NCBI GenBank assembly: GCA_003344405.1
Contig: NOWV01000251.1
Location: forward strand, 1 to 64,000
Length of the DNA: 64,000 bases
Source of the DNA: Trichoplax sp. H2
Lineage: Eukaryota; Placozoa; Uniplacotomia; Trichoplacea
Reading direction: 5' to 3'
The notes beneath the pieces were generated by a model that saw nothing but the letters and a program-made list of their open reading frames with translations, searched no databases and was not told the DNA's origin. The position numbers and the translations under genes were made by a program. This document shows positions 49,001-61,920 of the stretch, in pieces (the stretch's first letter is position 1; each line of letters begins with the position of its first letter).

Positions 49001-52000
49001 AGTGGGTTTTCATCCAAATGCCTAAAATAAAATGATTAAAACAAACAATTACTGGACATAGCCATACTAATTACATGGAATACTGTCATCCAGTAATTGC
49101 TTACAGAGTTAAATCACCCTTTCTCTTAATGTAAAAAAATCGAAAGGGCAGGGATTTAATATTGCTGTTAGCTATGTTCCTGTAAATGAAAAGAAAGGAA
49201 TATTCCGACGCAAAATGGCTTTGCATTATTTAAGGGTATTTCCATTTCGTGAAAAACCTGTATGGAATTTACCATTCAAGAGTAGATTATATAATTATAG
49301 TCACTAAACTTACAAATATGTAATGAAGCTCAAATTTTCTAAAAATTCGCTAATTTTTGAAGGTTCATTCTGGTGAAAGGTTTGTTTACCACCTACACTC
49401 CTGTAAGCAAAACCTCATTTAACTGTAAATGAATATATATTAAATGATTTAAAGCCTTTAAAATATTATAGCAAGAGTATGGCCAAAACAGAAGTTATGC
49501 CGCAATATCCTATTGCCACGAGCACTATTATAACATCTACATTTGCATAGACTGCTAGATGCATTAATAGACAGAGTATTTGTAATCTTACAGTGAATAA
49601 TATAATAGATATCTATTTATAGCACAGTTATTTTCCATTTTAAAATAAATCATCAACCCTCTTTTCTTCTACAAAATATGGCAAACTTACAGTCCAGTCA
49701 ACTTAGTGAATAAATGCCTACAATTAACGGAATAGTTAGCCACAGAGGTGTTCCAAATGTGCCTGTAATTGAATTAGAATACCCTCTCCATTAGTACTAT
49801 TTTTCGAGCATAATTTTAATTCTGTCTTAATAAAATTCGTTACTGACAAATGGCGTATCCACGTTGAGAATTTCCATGACTTAATAACTGGATTAAATAT
49901 AGAACAGTTGATAGATGTGAAATTATTTCCGTTTAGATTTCTAGGATAGAATTCATCATTGAAGAATAGGCCGTGTAATAGCTGATTTATAATTTTTCCT
50001 TTCCGACAAACTTTAAAGTGAAATAATGATTCTACTTACAGATCTTTCAAATTGTCTCCAAAAAAGCGTTTATTTGGTAGTTTTTGAATATTGTTGTTAC
50101 TGATATCCCTGCACAGGGAATAAACAAACTTAAGTTAGCTTATCTTAGCCAAAATAGTTCCATTGCTATCGTTTAATATCCCTTGAATGAGTCTTTCATC
50201 TATAAACTAATAATTATATCGATTAAATTGAATTAAACCTACAATTCTGTTCTTAATAACTTTAAATTCATGACTATTTGCGATAACCAGCAAAGAATTA
50301 TTGTACTAGATAACTTGCTCGGTATTTTTTTGTATTTGTTTTAATCAATCTGTACATCTTGAATTATAGACATCTATCTTTATCGTTGGCATTAATTCTA
50401 AGTATGTAACTATCATCTTTACCTATATAGTTTGAGCAGTATACTCCATAAATTTTATAAATGCTGTTACTAACATTATTGCTATATAAGAAAATGATAC
50501 TAGAAATTTACTCGATCGCATAAAGATAATAAGTACTAATAACTATATCATTTACTAATCAGAATGTCATATCAATTGATTCAAATCTACATCTTTTTGT
50601 TTGTGTCATCGGTAATTGTATATAAATTCAATAAACCATTATAGTTATTCCATATAATAGCAAGAATTAAGTAGATGTTTTATCTGACATTTATTTTATT
50701 TAATAAATCATTATCGATTTTTTTCAATTTTAAGAATACTAATATAGAATTACTTACAGTTCGATGAGGGAACTGAAATTTTCAAACTGATATTCACTTA
50801 TTTTGGATAGTCCAGTATGAGCCATATTTCTATCAATCAACCAGTTCTAATTTGAATTTTTAAACTTTGAAATAATATAAAAATGAGGGTGATCAGCTTA
50901 CAGTTTAGTTAGATGAAGTAATTTAGAGCCCAAGATAGCTTCGATACTCTCTTTAATATTAAGGCAATCGTGCAAATCCCTGTACACAATTCAAAAAGAA
51001 CGAAATTAATAGTAATCGAGTAATAGTAATAAAAGACTTTGCTTATATATTTTATATACTTACAGCACTAATAACGAGTGCAAATTACCAAAAGCATGAG
51101 GTTCTATATACATAAGAAAGTAATTTCTGGATAGATTCCTGGTTTAAAACAAAATAGATCTCAACTGACCCACGTTTATAGGTCTGCAACATGAAATTGT
51201 GTTATCAACGATGTTGAAATTATTAGCTAAAATTTCTTGAAAAGACTAGAACTGCATGCACATACGAAATAAAAGAAATAAGATAATTGTAAGAATAGCG
51301 CTGATTAATTCTAAAAATAATAGCTAATTTGAAAATGGCATTATATTGCACGATAAAGATAAAACAACAAATCTGATGCGATATTAAATGCTGCAATTTG
51401 CACAGACGCAATGTTATCATTATGAATATGCGGAAAAATTTGGCAAAAGTAATCTCAAACGTTAGAAAATTCGAACTTAATTAAAGGATTGATCAAATTG
51501 TTATAGAGAATTCGAGCTAACAAATTTTAAGAATGACTTATAATTTCTTACAGGTTTTGTAGGCCAGGCAAAGCTTTAAAATTGTCGTACTGCAATGTTT
51601 TCAACTTATTTTCGGCTAAATTCCTATCAAAACGTAGTAATTGATGTTTAAGTTAAAATCTAATTTAGATAATGAGATAGTAGCTACTGCCAGTATTCTT
51701 AGAAATAAGCACTTTCTTAAAATATAAGTATGTGAACTATTAGGTTTACATTATCGTAAACGAATATTTATTATTGATTACTATGATCAACGAAATACAT
51801 TCGGAGCTGACAGGGGATTCTCGATCAATTTTAGTACGTTTTTAGCCTAATTACTAGTAAAAAACTTAATTGGAATATATGAAATTAACCCTAAATCTAT
51901 TCAATGCCTAAAAGGTTTAATTATTGCTATTATTTCTAGAAGCTTAAATTGGAAAACTGCAGCTATTACTTAAAACCCGTCAAGGTAAAAAAAAGATTAA

Positions 52001-55000
52001 ACTGAACTTTCAATTCGCAATTAGCTATTGAAGATTAACATAAAATGAGAACATTTTTATTTTTAACACAGACCATAAATATCATTTACAACGAACAATT
52101 TTATCATATCATGTAGACATTACAAACATGAATATGATCGAAATATTTGGTTCAACTTACAGGTTTCGCAAGTTAGGCATTACTCCTAGAAACTGCAAAT
52201 TCTTCAAGTTATTACGTTCTAAATTTCTAATGATATTTTCTCATAATTAGACAGAAATATCGTGTTTCATTCTTTGCAATGATCTCTTTATGCTCGCAAA
52301 ACATATAAACATATATCATAAAGTATATTAAATTAACTATTACTAGTTCTATTGATCTCCAAGATTCTATTTTGACTTTACTAAGCTAAACTTCAATGGA
52401 ATCATTGTGTTTCCAAATGGCTTATAAAAATGTAATAAACTAAAGCGATGCATTTATTGGATTGCTGTAATAGCAATTTTGCTATTGAACTAAATCTTTT
52501 GCAGCTAATTTTAATTTTACTTTAATACATATCACATCTTTATTTAGAAATTATGAAAAGAAATTGCTTACAAAGTTTGCAGGTTAGGTAATCCTAGCGA
52601 AAAGGCATCCTTCTCAACCTTCTCTAATAGGCAATGATTCATAATTCTAAAGTAGCAAAACATGGTTTGATTAGTTCTTGTTCTAATCCAATTTGTCTCA
52701 GGTTTCGTCCATTTGCAAATTATTTGTCCACTTAGCTATTGATTTGTCACTCAGTATTAGTTACTACTTTAAAATTCCCTCACAGTTTGGTTAAATTCCT
52801 TAATTTAGAAAATGCAAAACGACATAAATTCGATATCGGATTATTGGATAAACTCCTATACCAAAAAATAAGAATAAATGATATTATATTTAAGACCATG
52901 TGGTAAACTATATGTATATTCTATAATTTATGATAGCTAACACTTTAGAAATCGTGCAAACTACATATTCGGCCCAATGTAATTTCTTTATCGTTCATAA
53001 TTTATACTATTTTTGAACTGCCTTACAAATGGAACTTACAACGTTTGCAAATTTATCAGGTTGCTAAAGCTTCGTGGTTGTATCCTCGAAATGAAATTTC
53101 CCCGTAGGCTGCTATAGTAATAGTATTGAGTTGATGAATGGCTAGTTAGCTAGTATTAAATATTTACCTTCAGTCTAACGTAATAGTAATTTAGCGTTTA
53201 CTTTAGTAACTTAGGAAAGTTAAATAAATATCTAAAGGGGATGCAGAATCACATTGATTCGATCATTTTATCGTCATAATTAATGAGGTCCACAGTTCTA
53301 TTTCATGCAATAGCATTCACTTTTAATTAATATAACTAAGAAGCAAATTAAATTAAGAATATGCTGATTCACTCCTAGGGTTGTATATATATATTCTGGT
53401 ATCATTTGCTCGATATATATAAATTATAACACGTTAAGGTTTCATTTTCAACTAACAGAAGTTATAGTTATCTGTTTAATACTCTAGCTAGCTAGTTCTG
53501 TATATGAACCTCAGTTGATACGCAAAATTTGCTATGCAAAACATTTAAATAATTCCGAAATAAATAGATGATATGTATTTATCATCAACTAACAGGATAA
53601 CAATAGACAGCAGCTTGAGAATCAAATTAGCTAGTAGTCTAGCAATAAATTAAGTTTTGTATGAAATTCCAACTAACAGGTATGTTAAATTGCTAAGATG
53701 CTTAGGAAATAATTCTCTGGAAAGATAAGTAAACCGATTGTTTGCTAATTCTCTAAAATGTTAAAGAAAACATAAATGAATAATGAATATGCACATATAA
53801 CGACCGTTTCATCAATTTTATCTAAGACTAATATCATTATGCTATCTTACAATTTATTAAGTCCTGTCATCCCTTGAAATGCATCTGGATTGATATAATC
53901 AATTAAATTGTCCTTGAGATCGCTATCAGTGTACCAGAAAACATATTGGCATAGATTAAATTTATGAAAGAAATAAAGATTCTTAATAGAGGGTATTGAT
54001 AGACTGCAGAAATACTTTCTCGAATTGATTATTAGAGATTAAGATACATTCGTACATGAAAAAGATAGAAGATGAGTTATAAAACGCTAAGCGACCAATT
54101 TGCTTAAATCGATTTTTGTGTAACCCTCTGAAATACAAATAGCCATACATTAAGTTACTAAATTTTATTTATGCCGAATAAATATTAGCCACCATTCATC
54201 TTTCTATCTTTCCCAGAAATCTTTAGTTTGTAATACCATCAGTTTAGTTAAGTAAGTGATTAGTTCAATACTTACAAATACTGCAGTTTCGGAACAACAT
54301 GAAAGATATTGCCATCAATATTAGAAATTCTGTTTCCGTCTAGTCTTCTAATTTAAGCAACCAAATTGCTTAGACAAATTTAATGAAACCTGTAAATGAT
54401 TTCATTAAAATAAAAACTTACAAAGAAGTCAATTCCTTTAATCCCTTTAGAGCGTAACGGTGAATGCTCCGAATTTGATTTGTCCTCAGAGAACTATAGA
54501 TTGAAGAAGACATTAAAAATAGCTGCAATCATTCTCTATAATATTATACAGACTCCTAGAGAAAATAATTGTACAGCTTTTAAATGGAGCCTAAAATTAG
54601 TATAACCAATTGTCAAAACAAAGACTCTAATCTTTTCCTAAACATTTTTGGCATTGACATATCTTACAGAATCTGTAAGTTCTTCAAGTTAAAAAATTGA
54701 TTTTGATGTAGACTTAAAATCGCATTTTCGTCTAAATATCTAAATGTTAACGAAGGAGGATAGCATTAAATGATTGAACTGTAAATGAACAAAATACTTC
54801 CTAGAAATAGCTTTATCAGATCTTTCTTTGGTATTCAATCAAGATCATGGCAATATCTAAGCCTATAAATTGATGTTTACTCACAATCGATTTAATCTTC
54901 TCATATTATGAGTTATTTTGTTATTGAAATGCTCCAGTTGCATCATTTGTAAATGTCTATTTTATGAAGGAAAGATTGAAGATAACAATTTAATCATGCA

Positions 55001-58000
55001 GAGCCAGAGCAAAACTGTAATAACAATTAATAAACATACAATTTAGCTAAAACTGGTACATTCATAATTGTTTCTTGGATGGAAAAACTTGTATTCGCAA
55101 GTTTACTATGCAAATTATATAAATAATAAGTTAGACACTTAGAATCATATAAAATTTCCCATTGGCTTTAATTATTCTCTAGCTAAAACAAAAATGTCAG
55201 AGGATGTATTGAGAGCCGAAACTATCGTAGTTTGACATTGTCGCAATAACTTACAGGATGGAAAGCTTAGGCAAATCAGAGAATGCTCGACCAGATGTAT
55301 TGGTTAAAGGGTTGAATGCTAAAATTCTAGTAAAATAGAAAAATTATTATCATAAATGGAGCTGATATAAGTCAAAGGTGAAAAATTATCTCGCTGCTCG
55401 TCTTGCAAGATAGTTGATAATGCCTCAGCTCGTGAATTAGTGAGCATTTATCTCTAATTTGCATATCATGACAATATTTGATATTGAATGATTTGCAGGA
55501 CGTTTAGTTTAATTTTCATCGAACCATATACAGAGAAAAATTTTATATATATGTAGCATCTTAATAATGTTTCCTTTGTGCACTGGCGAAATCGTGATAA
55601 AATTCCATAAAAATTTTTCATCGTATTTATAGCGTTTAACCATACTTATTTGATCTTAACGAGATAGTTAGCATTCTAATATAACTGAAGAAAATACCGA
55701 AATCTTGTTACATCCTTTTGCGTCCAATTTTAAATATGCCGTTTACTACTTTATCAAGAATCTAAGTACCATAACGATTTACTCACATATGCGTGAGACC
55801 AGGCAAACGCTGAAAGGCGATATTCGATATAGTAACGATGTTATTGTGACCAAGAAATCTGTAGTGATTAATTATGCAATTATTTTACAAGTTGAATTTC
55901 AAGGGTGAGAGAAATAAAGTTGTCGACTTACAGCCTATTCACATTAGGATAAGCTCGAAAGGAATTGTCTTTAATCACTTTGACGCTTGTAAAGCGAAAC
56001 ATTCTAGAGGGAAAACATTGTCTAATTAAGTACTCGCACAAGATTATTTTCTATTAATTAACATATTCTTGACTTTTTCCGATTACAGAAATCCTTCCTA
56101 TTAAAATGCCCCCAAATAGGAGACATTTCAATTTACTACCGATAAATATTGCGTAAATAATTTTTCCTTATTTTAGTTTAAGGTAGTTTTGTAATCACAT
56201 CCTAGTTTTAATATAGGGTAGCTTTATTATCACATATTCATGAGCTAATGCCTTACGTACAATACATGGCAATAATCATAGGCTGCACCAGCAGTTTCTG
56301 GAACCTCTGTAATTTTTTTACCCATGCAAATGACGAGATTTTCTCGACATGTGCAATGTGGAGGGCAGGCTAAGTTAACAAATAAAAATAATTGGTAGCA
56401 AGAAATAAAAGCTCTTCAAATTTCGAGAATTTGGATTGAAAATCTACAGGCGACTCACATCCGCAATGGAGTTCAGTTATCCGATTTCTGATACAAAAAT
56501 CCCATTCGATATCGGCACATTCCAGCAGTTGGCTTTCATTGCCATTGCAATGAATACGTTGTAAGGCAATCGGATTATACCCCAATGATGTCTTATTGAC
56601 AGAATCTTCCTCAGGATAGCCATAACTCAGTGCAGTATCGTAACCTAATTGTTTGCAAGCAACCATTGCTTCAGTGATGAGAAAGTTATCGTAACATATG
56701 GAAAACCATTGGCTGTTAAAATAAATAACTGGATATCCGCGAGTTTTTGCGACACGGCTAAATGTTTCACTGTTTTGATAGCTGCCCGATTTAAATTTAA
56801 TAAGTCTTAAACTGCCGTCCGCGTGTGGACCTAAAATTTTTTAATTGAATAATATGAATTATTCTGTAAGGTAAATATGAAATAGATATAGAATTAACTT
56901 ATAACTAAATTATTCTCCTAATCCATTTTATAGCAAAGCCTTATGAGATGGCCGTAGTATTTGTAGTTGATTAGAAATTCGTTACAGGAAATAGATATTT
57001 AGAATATTCCATCTACATGCGTAAAATTTTGTTTTACATAATTTTCTTTGCATCTTACCATACTGACAGAATGAACCATCGTAACCTGGTGCACAAGCAC
57101 ATCGAAAACTTGATCCAATTTTAATACAAGTTGCGTTATTGATGCACAAATTTTGATATCTCTTGCAGTAGTTGGTTTCTGCTCTCATTTAATCAAAGTA
57201 TTTCAAACGAATTTCAAATTACTGATCAAACTATTCAAGTTCTGTTAAATAATTAACAATGGCACTAATATGTACATAATATAATAATTTAAGGATAACA
57301 TAACAATATGTAATAATTAAACAATATAATAATATATGATAATATACTTGTACATGTCAATCGTGCTAGATCTTAAAGTATAGCAAATTCGAGAAATTAC
57401 CTATATCACAATTTTGACCAGTATAGCCAATTAAACATTTACATACGTAGGCTGTACCATTTGCATTTGCATTGAAGCAAAGTCCATTAACACAAGGATT
57501 AGACAGACATGCTGAGCCTAAATAATAAATAATTTTGCGGTTCTGTTAATGAACTCCTATTATAATCTGTATAAATGTAAGTTGATTTATTTGTATCATT
57601 AACAGGAAGAAAGCTTGAAAGTAGACGGTAGCACTATTAAATCTTAAAGCTGATAGAGAAAGGATTAAAAAATATCTAAAATATTAATCTTCTAAATTTT
57701 CTAAATGCCAATAGCAGGTTAGACTGTACTATATGAAGCAGCTGATATCTATGATCGGAGGATTAAATTTATATGCATGTGTAGGTAGAGATTTTTAAAA
57801 GAACGATTACAAATAAAACGTTGATCTTCGAACTAGAAGTAGCGTATTCTTTATTCTGTACAAGTATAAGTTAAAAGAATTCTGGTCGCTACAATATAAG
57901 TAAATTTATTATGGTAAGTTTATTATAAGTCTTTACTCCATCTTACCTGAACAGATAGCGTAAACAGTATTACGAGAGGTACAATACGAAGTCAACATTC

Positions 58001-60848
58001 CTTCTTGCCATGGTAAGCATTTACTTAAAATATCGATGTCTCCATCAGCAACACATATGAAGGGAATATTGACGTAAGGCTCAATACTTGGTCGAACATC
58101 ATACAAGCGCATTCCTAGACCACACATTTTCTGTCCCACAGATTTAGCGATAGCTTGCCCAATTCTTTTATATGCTATATTACTTATGCGATATATGGAG
58201 TTCCAGCAAATTTTCGACCACGACGTTCCGGAATATATTTGAACGGTTCCATAAGTCCCATCTAAACTGTCTACGATTTTGAATGTACCCGGAATAATAG
58301 CTATTGGATAGTAAATGAAATGACAGACACCATGAGTACACACATGAGTGCAATTATTCCCGCAACTAAAACTTGTTGCGTGCCTCTATTATATCTACTC
58401 ATGCAACGCGGCAATACTACTCTAATATGCGTATTGATAGTTAGAATTTGTTATAAACAGGTTTCCATAATCACTGAATAATTACTGAATAACTTTACTA
58501 AGTTTGTTGCCAGCAATACTCTCATGCCTGATTTCATGAATCTTGATGATCGCCAGAAGCTCAATAGAATACTATAATTTATGTTTTGGTAAAAATAATA
58601 TAATTACAAATCCTTTTACAAAGCGAAATAGGCGCTTAGAAGAGGTATTTGTGGCATAACGACTAAACTTGTTAGATTCAGGAAAGAATGATCATCTTCT
58701 GATAATTATTTATAAACTGATAGACAAACTTAATGGTTCAAGTCTTACCTAATCGTATTATTACCTCATGTAAAGAAATATTAATATGATGATGATATAT
58801 TAAAAATTACTTTTAATTCACTGCGTTGAATTTAACGAGGATATTAAAACTATAAGTAAATATACTTTGGTTCAAGATAACATAATACAGGAAAACTGCA
58901 AATGGCGAAGAATACGGGTATATTTTAATCTTCTTAGGATACTAAACATAAACAAGTAAAAAATGTAGGCATAGTAAGTTGCTTTATAGTTACTTACTAT
59001 TGGCCAAATTAGAAACTTTAAAGTAAGCAAAAATATTTTGTTTCAGGATAGTATAATATAGAGAAAATTAGAATGGTAAAGAATGCCTGTATTCGATTCT
59101 ATCGATGATATGAAGTATAAATTTAAAAACATATTGCAAATTATTTCTTGATTACTTAATTTTGGCGAAATTTGAAACTTTAAAGTAAGCAAATACACTT
59201 TGTTTCATAATAGCATGCTTTTTAAGAAAATTAGAAATATCAAAGAATTTGTGTACATTCTAATCTACTTAGGGTACAAAATTAAAAAAAAAATTTTAAA
59301 TGTGCAATAAATTGCTTTACGATTACTTAATATCGGTGCAATCAGAAATTTTAAAGAACTAAAATACGTATTCTGAAATTTATTTATGCAAGAAATAGAC
59401 ACATATTATGATGGTAGTTAGGGCAAAGATATTTTTAGTTGGATCCCAACATTGAAGTTTAAGGTACATCAAGGTTATGGTAGGCTAACTTGGAAAGTTC
59501 CTTACCTTCGGAGCAATTCTTTTTGAATCCACCGTCCTTACAGCGACATATATAATCGTTAGCTTTATTATAGCAAGTAGCATTGGCATCACAAGGATTA
59601 GAAGCGCAATAATTATATCCTAAAAATAGAATAGATTTCAGATTATCGGATTTTCGAGATGAAGGAGAAAACACAGTCATTTTAGTCCATAAATGAAACG
59701 ATTTGCTTTTATCTGTAAAAATGCTAGACATAATTGCAAATGTTTTACTTGCTGATGGCTAAGTGACTTTTATAGCCACAAGTTTAATGACTAGACTCTA
59801 TTTTTGGACATTTCAAAAATGTTTAGCTATATATATTGCAAAGATGATGATTATCAAATAATACATATCTAATTAAACTTTTAACTGTTAGAAACTATAT
59901 TTGTATCACTGAAAATAGCAAAGTTTTTATTTATGCATGTACGAGTTGAAATCTATAGCATCTAGGAAAAAGTATATATTTTCTTTCTCTAATATTTTAG
60001 CCAATCTAAGAAGCTAACTACGCGAATTCGATCAATAGATGAGGATACGTTGTTATATTTTTGTATTTCTAATACTGTATCTATTTATGTATACTTTACT
60101 AACCCATTGATCTAGCTCAGTGTTTCCAAATTATTCATTAATAATTCATACATTTAATTGAAATCAAAAGTATTGTTGTAGTGAAATTGTTACAATCACT
60201 AAGTTAGATCTTAAAAAATATCAATTTCTAATTATCTTCAATATCGTGATTGATGGCAACATAATATATTAAATTAATCTAGGCTTAATTTAGCTGAATT
60301 AGAGAATACACTGATAAGAATACTCCACTTTGTTTATTTCAATTTTTCGGAAAATGAGTTGATATGTTAATTAATTACTGATCGATATTAGAAGCGCTTT
60401 TATAAGCTGCGTGTTTAAGACTTACATAAACTTTCATCTTAGAAACGACTGGAATAATAAGAAATTTAAAATAACTAGTAGTAGTAATAAGTAGTAACGA
60501 TTAATTAAGATATATTACCCATGCATATAACTCCAACGTCTTCTGTATGTGAACATGTGCAATAGAAACTGTGACCCCAGTTACTACGGTTGCATTCCAA
60601 AATATGGCTTTCGTAACCAGTAGGACAAGCGATCCAATTAAGCCAAATTATTCCTTGTCCCATAGCAAACTCTGGACAGCAAAAATCTGCTTTCTCATAT
60701 CCAAGTTGTCGGCAAATTACATCGGCTTCCTTTTGGCTAAACCCTCTACCGCAAACTGTTCCCCATATTCCTTTGTAATAAACTTCAATACGTCCTTCGT
60801 GAGGATTTCTTCCATCGACGAGGCGCAAACTGCCATCCGATAGGGTAA
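44813..60848 (-). CDS. SRCR-EGF-LRR seven-transmembrane receptor (type C LGR-like), 5' incomplete
   Basis: Multi-exon gene read from splice sites and phases; the visible part encodes about 1,510 residues. Order from the N-terminal side: SRCR (60519-60848), EGF (59506-59619), SRCR (57947-58300), EGF (57401-57517), EGF (57059-57181), SRCR (56459-56830), LRR N-cap (56261-56369), 25 LRR exons (56003 down to 46703), then hinge plus 7TM in one exon (44813-46001). All SRCR and EGF exons are phase 1-1; the N-cap exon runs phase 1 to 2; LRR exons are phase 2-2; the 7TM exon enters in phase 2. Every join keeps frame. The 7TM part resembles relaxin receptors (DLLANPSLRIFTWIVSI in TM1). No LDLa module was found. 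The signal peptide exon lies upstream of 61920 or outside the window. Predicted plasma-membrane receptor; ligand unknown. Confidence 0.88.
46703..56003 (-). other. 25 leucine-rich repeat exons of the receptor
   Basis: Each exon is one LRR and starts and ends in phase 2. From N to C their lower coordinates are 55932, 55255, 55040, 54668, 54422, 54276, 53851, 53678, 53040, 52784, 52572, 52161, 51552, 51064, 50902, 50758, 50040, 49691, 49314, 48947, 48679, 48134, 47786, 47499 and 46703. Lengths run from 66 to 87 bp, mostly 72. Clear examples are NLAENKLKTLQYDNFKALPG (51552) and DLKDNLIDYINPDAFQGMTG (53851). Exons 47499, 48679, 48947 and 49314 are the weakest matches and rest mainly on phase, length and splice signals. 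Confidence 0.87.
56261..56369 (-). other. LRR N-terminal cap exon linking SRCR to LRR
   Basis: Encodes CPPHCTCRENLVICMGKKIT, the Cys pattern of an LRRNT cap (CPxxCxC then C). It enters in phase 1 from the SRCR exon and leaves in phase 2 into the first LRR (109 bp, the only internal exon here not divisible by 3). This phase converter is the key evidence that the SRCR/EGF part and the LRR-7TM part are one gene. Confidence 0.9.
56459..60848 (-). other. SRCR and EGF module block of the receptor
   Basis: Three SRCR domains and three EGF-like domains, one exon each. SRCR1 is the most canonical (SDGSLRLVDGRNPHEGRIEV, IWGTVCGRGFS, VICRQLGYEKA, HTEDVGVIC). SRCR2 (57947-58300) lacks some usual core residues but keeps the spacing. 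SRCR3 has PHADGSLRL and VACKQLGYDTA. EGF modules include CASNPCDANATCYNKANDYI and CINNATCIKIGSSFRCACAP. All extracellular. Confidence 0.9.
58855..59372. repeat. Intronic tandem repeat, ~175-bp unit, three copies
   Basis: Units start near 58862, 59037 and 59205. Each runs TTTGTTTCA-GATA, AGAAAATTAGAA, AAAGAAT, then a TTTAAA/TTGCTTTA-GATTACTTA block and AAACTTTAAAGTAAGCAAA. It lies in the intron between SRCR2 and EGF1. Unit 3 is the most diverged. Confidence 0.75.
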
Positions 60849-61435
60849 CTAAGAAATAACATTATAACATCTCATTAAATATCATTTAATTTCATATCGT
60901 ATCATTTTGAAGCTAACAATAAGATAAAAGCCAACTAGGAACTCAAGGTCATTTTCATAGTTATTTATTGAGTATGATCATTCTTCTCAACGAATTGCAG
61001 TGAGTGTAAGCCAAGAATTATTCCTGTGTATCACGATTTATTAACTTTCTAGCCTTACTCGATAAAAAAATGTAAATTATAAATTATATAAACAAATGAG
61101 TTAAAAACCTAATATTTCATCATTTAATGACAAGACAACTAATTACGGATTAAAGAGCAGCAATTTAATTTTTTTTACCCCATTTTCTGCAGCTAGTTGA
61201 TTAGAAAATTTATAAAATAAATTATAAATTAATTAATGAAGTTTGAATCTGTCATCTTATCATTTAATGACAGAAAAAATAAATATAGTCAAGCAGTTTT
61301 ACAATTTTTAGCCAATTTTCTGTTGCAATTTAATCAGGAAAGTTTCTAAGGTATATTATAGACTATTGGAGTTCAAAATTTATGTTCTATCATTTAATGG
61401 GAGATTAACTACATATTAATAAGTGGCTATTCAAT
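60827..61435. repeat. Left flank of gap, allelic duplicate copy 1
   Basis: 609 bp ending at the N run. It is nearly identical to 61456-61920 except for a few substitutions and one extra ~144-bp stretch (about 61080-61220). The first bases are the 5' end of the SRCR1 exon. Inside is a ~130-bp tandem repeat with cores TATCATTTAATGACAGA and TTTTAGCC-ATTTTCTG. Confidence 0.9.
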
Positions 61436-61455
61436 NNNNNNNNNNNNNNNNNNNN
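61436..61455. other. 20-N assembly gap
   Basis: A run of 20 unknown bases. Its flanks duplicate each other, so it is probably an artificial join of overlapping contig ends rather than missing sequence. Confidence 0.98.
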
Positions 61456-61920
61456 AAACTGCCATCCGATAGGGTAACTAAGAAATAACATTATAACATC
61501 TCATTAAATATCATTTAATTTCATATCGTATCATTTTGAAGCTAACAATAAGATAAAAGCCAACTAGGAACTCAAGGTCGTTTTCATAGTTATTTATTGA
61601 GTATGATCATTCTTCTCAACGAATTGTAGTGAGTATAAGCCAAGAATTATTCCTGTGTATCACGATTTATTAACTTTCTAGCCTTACTCGATAAAAAAAT
61701 GTAAATTATAAATTAATTAATGAAGTTTGAACCTGTCATCTTATCATTTAATGACAGAAAAAATAAATATAATCAAGCAGTTTTACAATTTTTAGCCAAT
61801 TTTCTGTTGCAATTTTATCAGGAAAGTTTCTAAGGTATATTATAGACTATTGGAGTTCAAAATTTTATGTTCTATCATTTAATGGCAGATTAACTACATA
61901 TTAATAAGTGGCTATTCAAT
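61456..61920. repeat. Right flank of gap, allelic duplicate copy 2
   Basis: 465 bp matching 60827-61435, starting inside the SRCR1 exon (only its first 22 coding bases) and ending at GGCTATTCAAT, exactly where copy 1 meets the gap. It lacks one ~144-bp repeat unit present in copy 1. Confidence 0.9.

Noticed and set aside
58301-58384. N-terminal extension of the SRCR2 exon (Cys-rich reading CGNNCTHVCTHGVC)
   Set aside because: It would break the phase 1-1 pattern. An acceptor after a pyrimidine-rich stretch ending CCAATAG at 58301 gives the expected phase.
61436-61920. A fourth, truncated SRCR exon right of the gap
   Set aside because: It is the same exon start as at 60848; the flanks of the gap look allelic.
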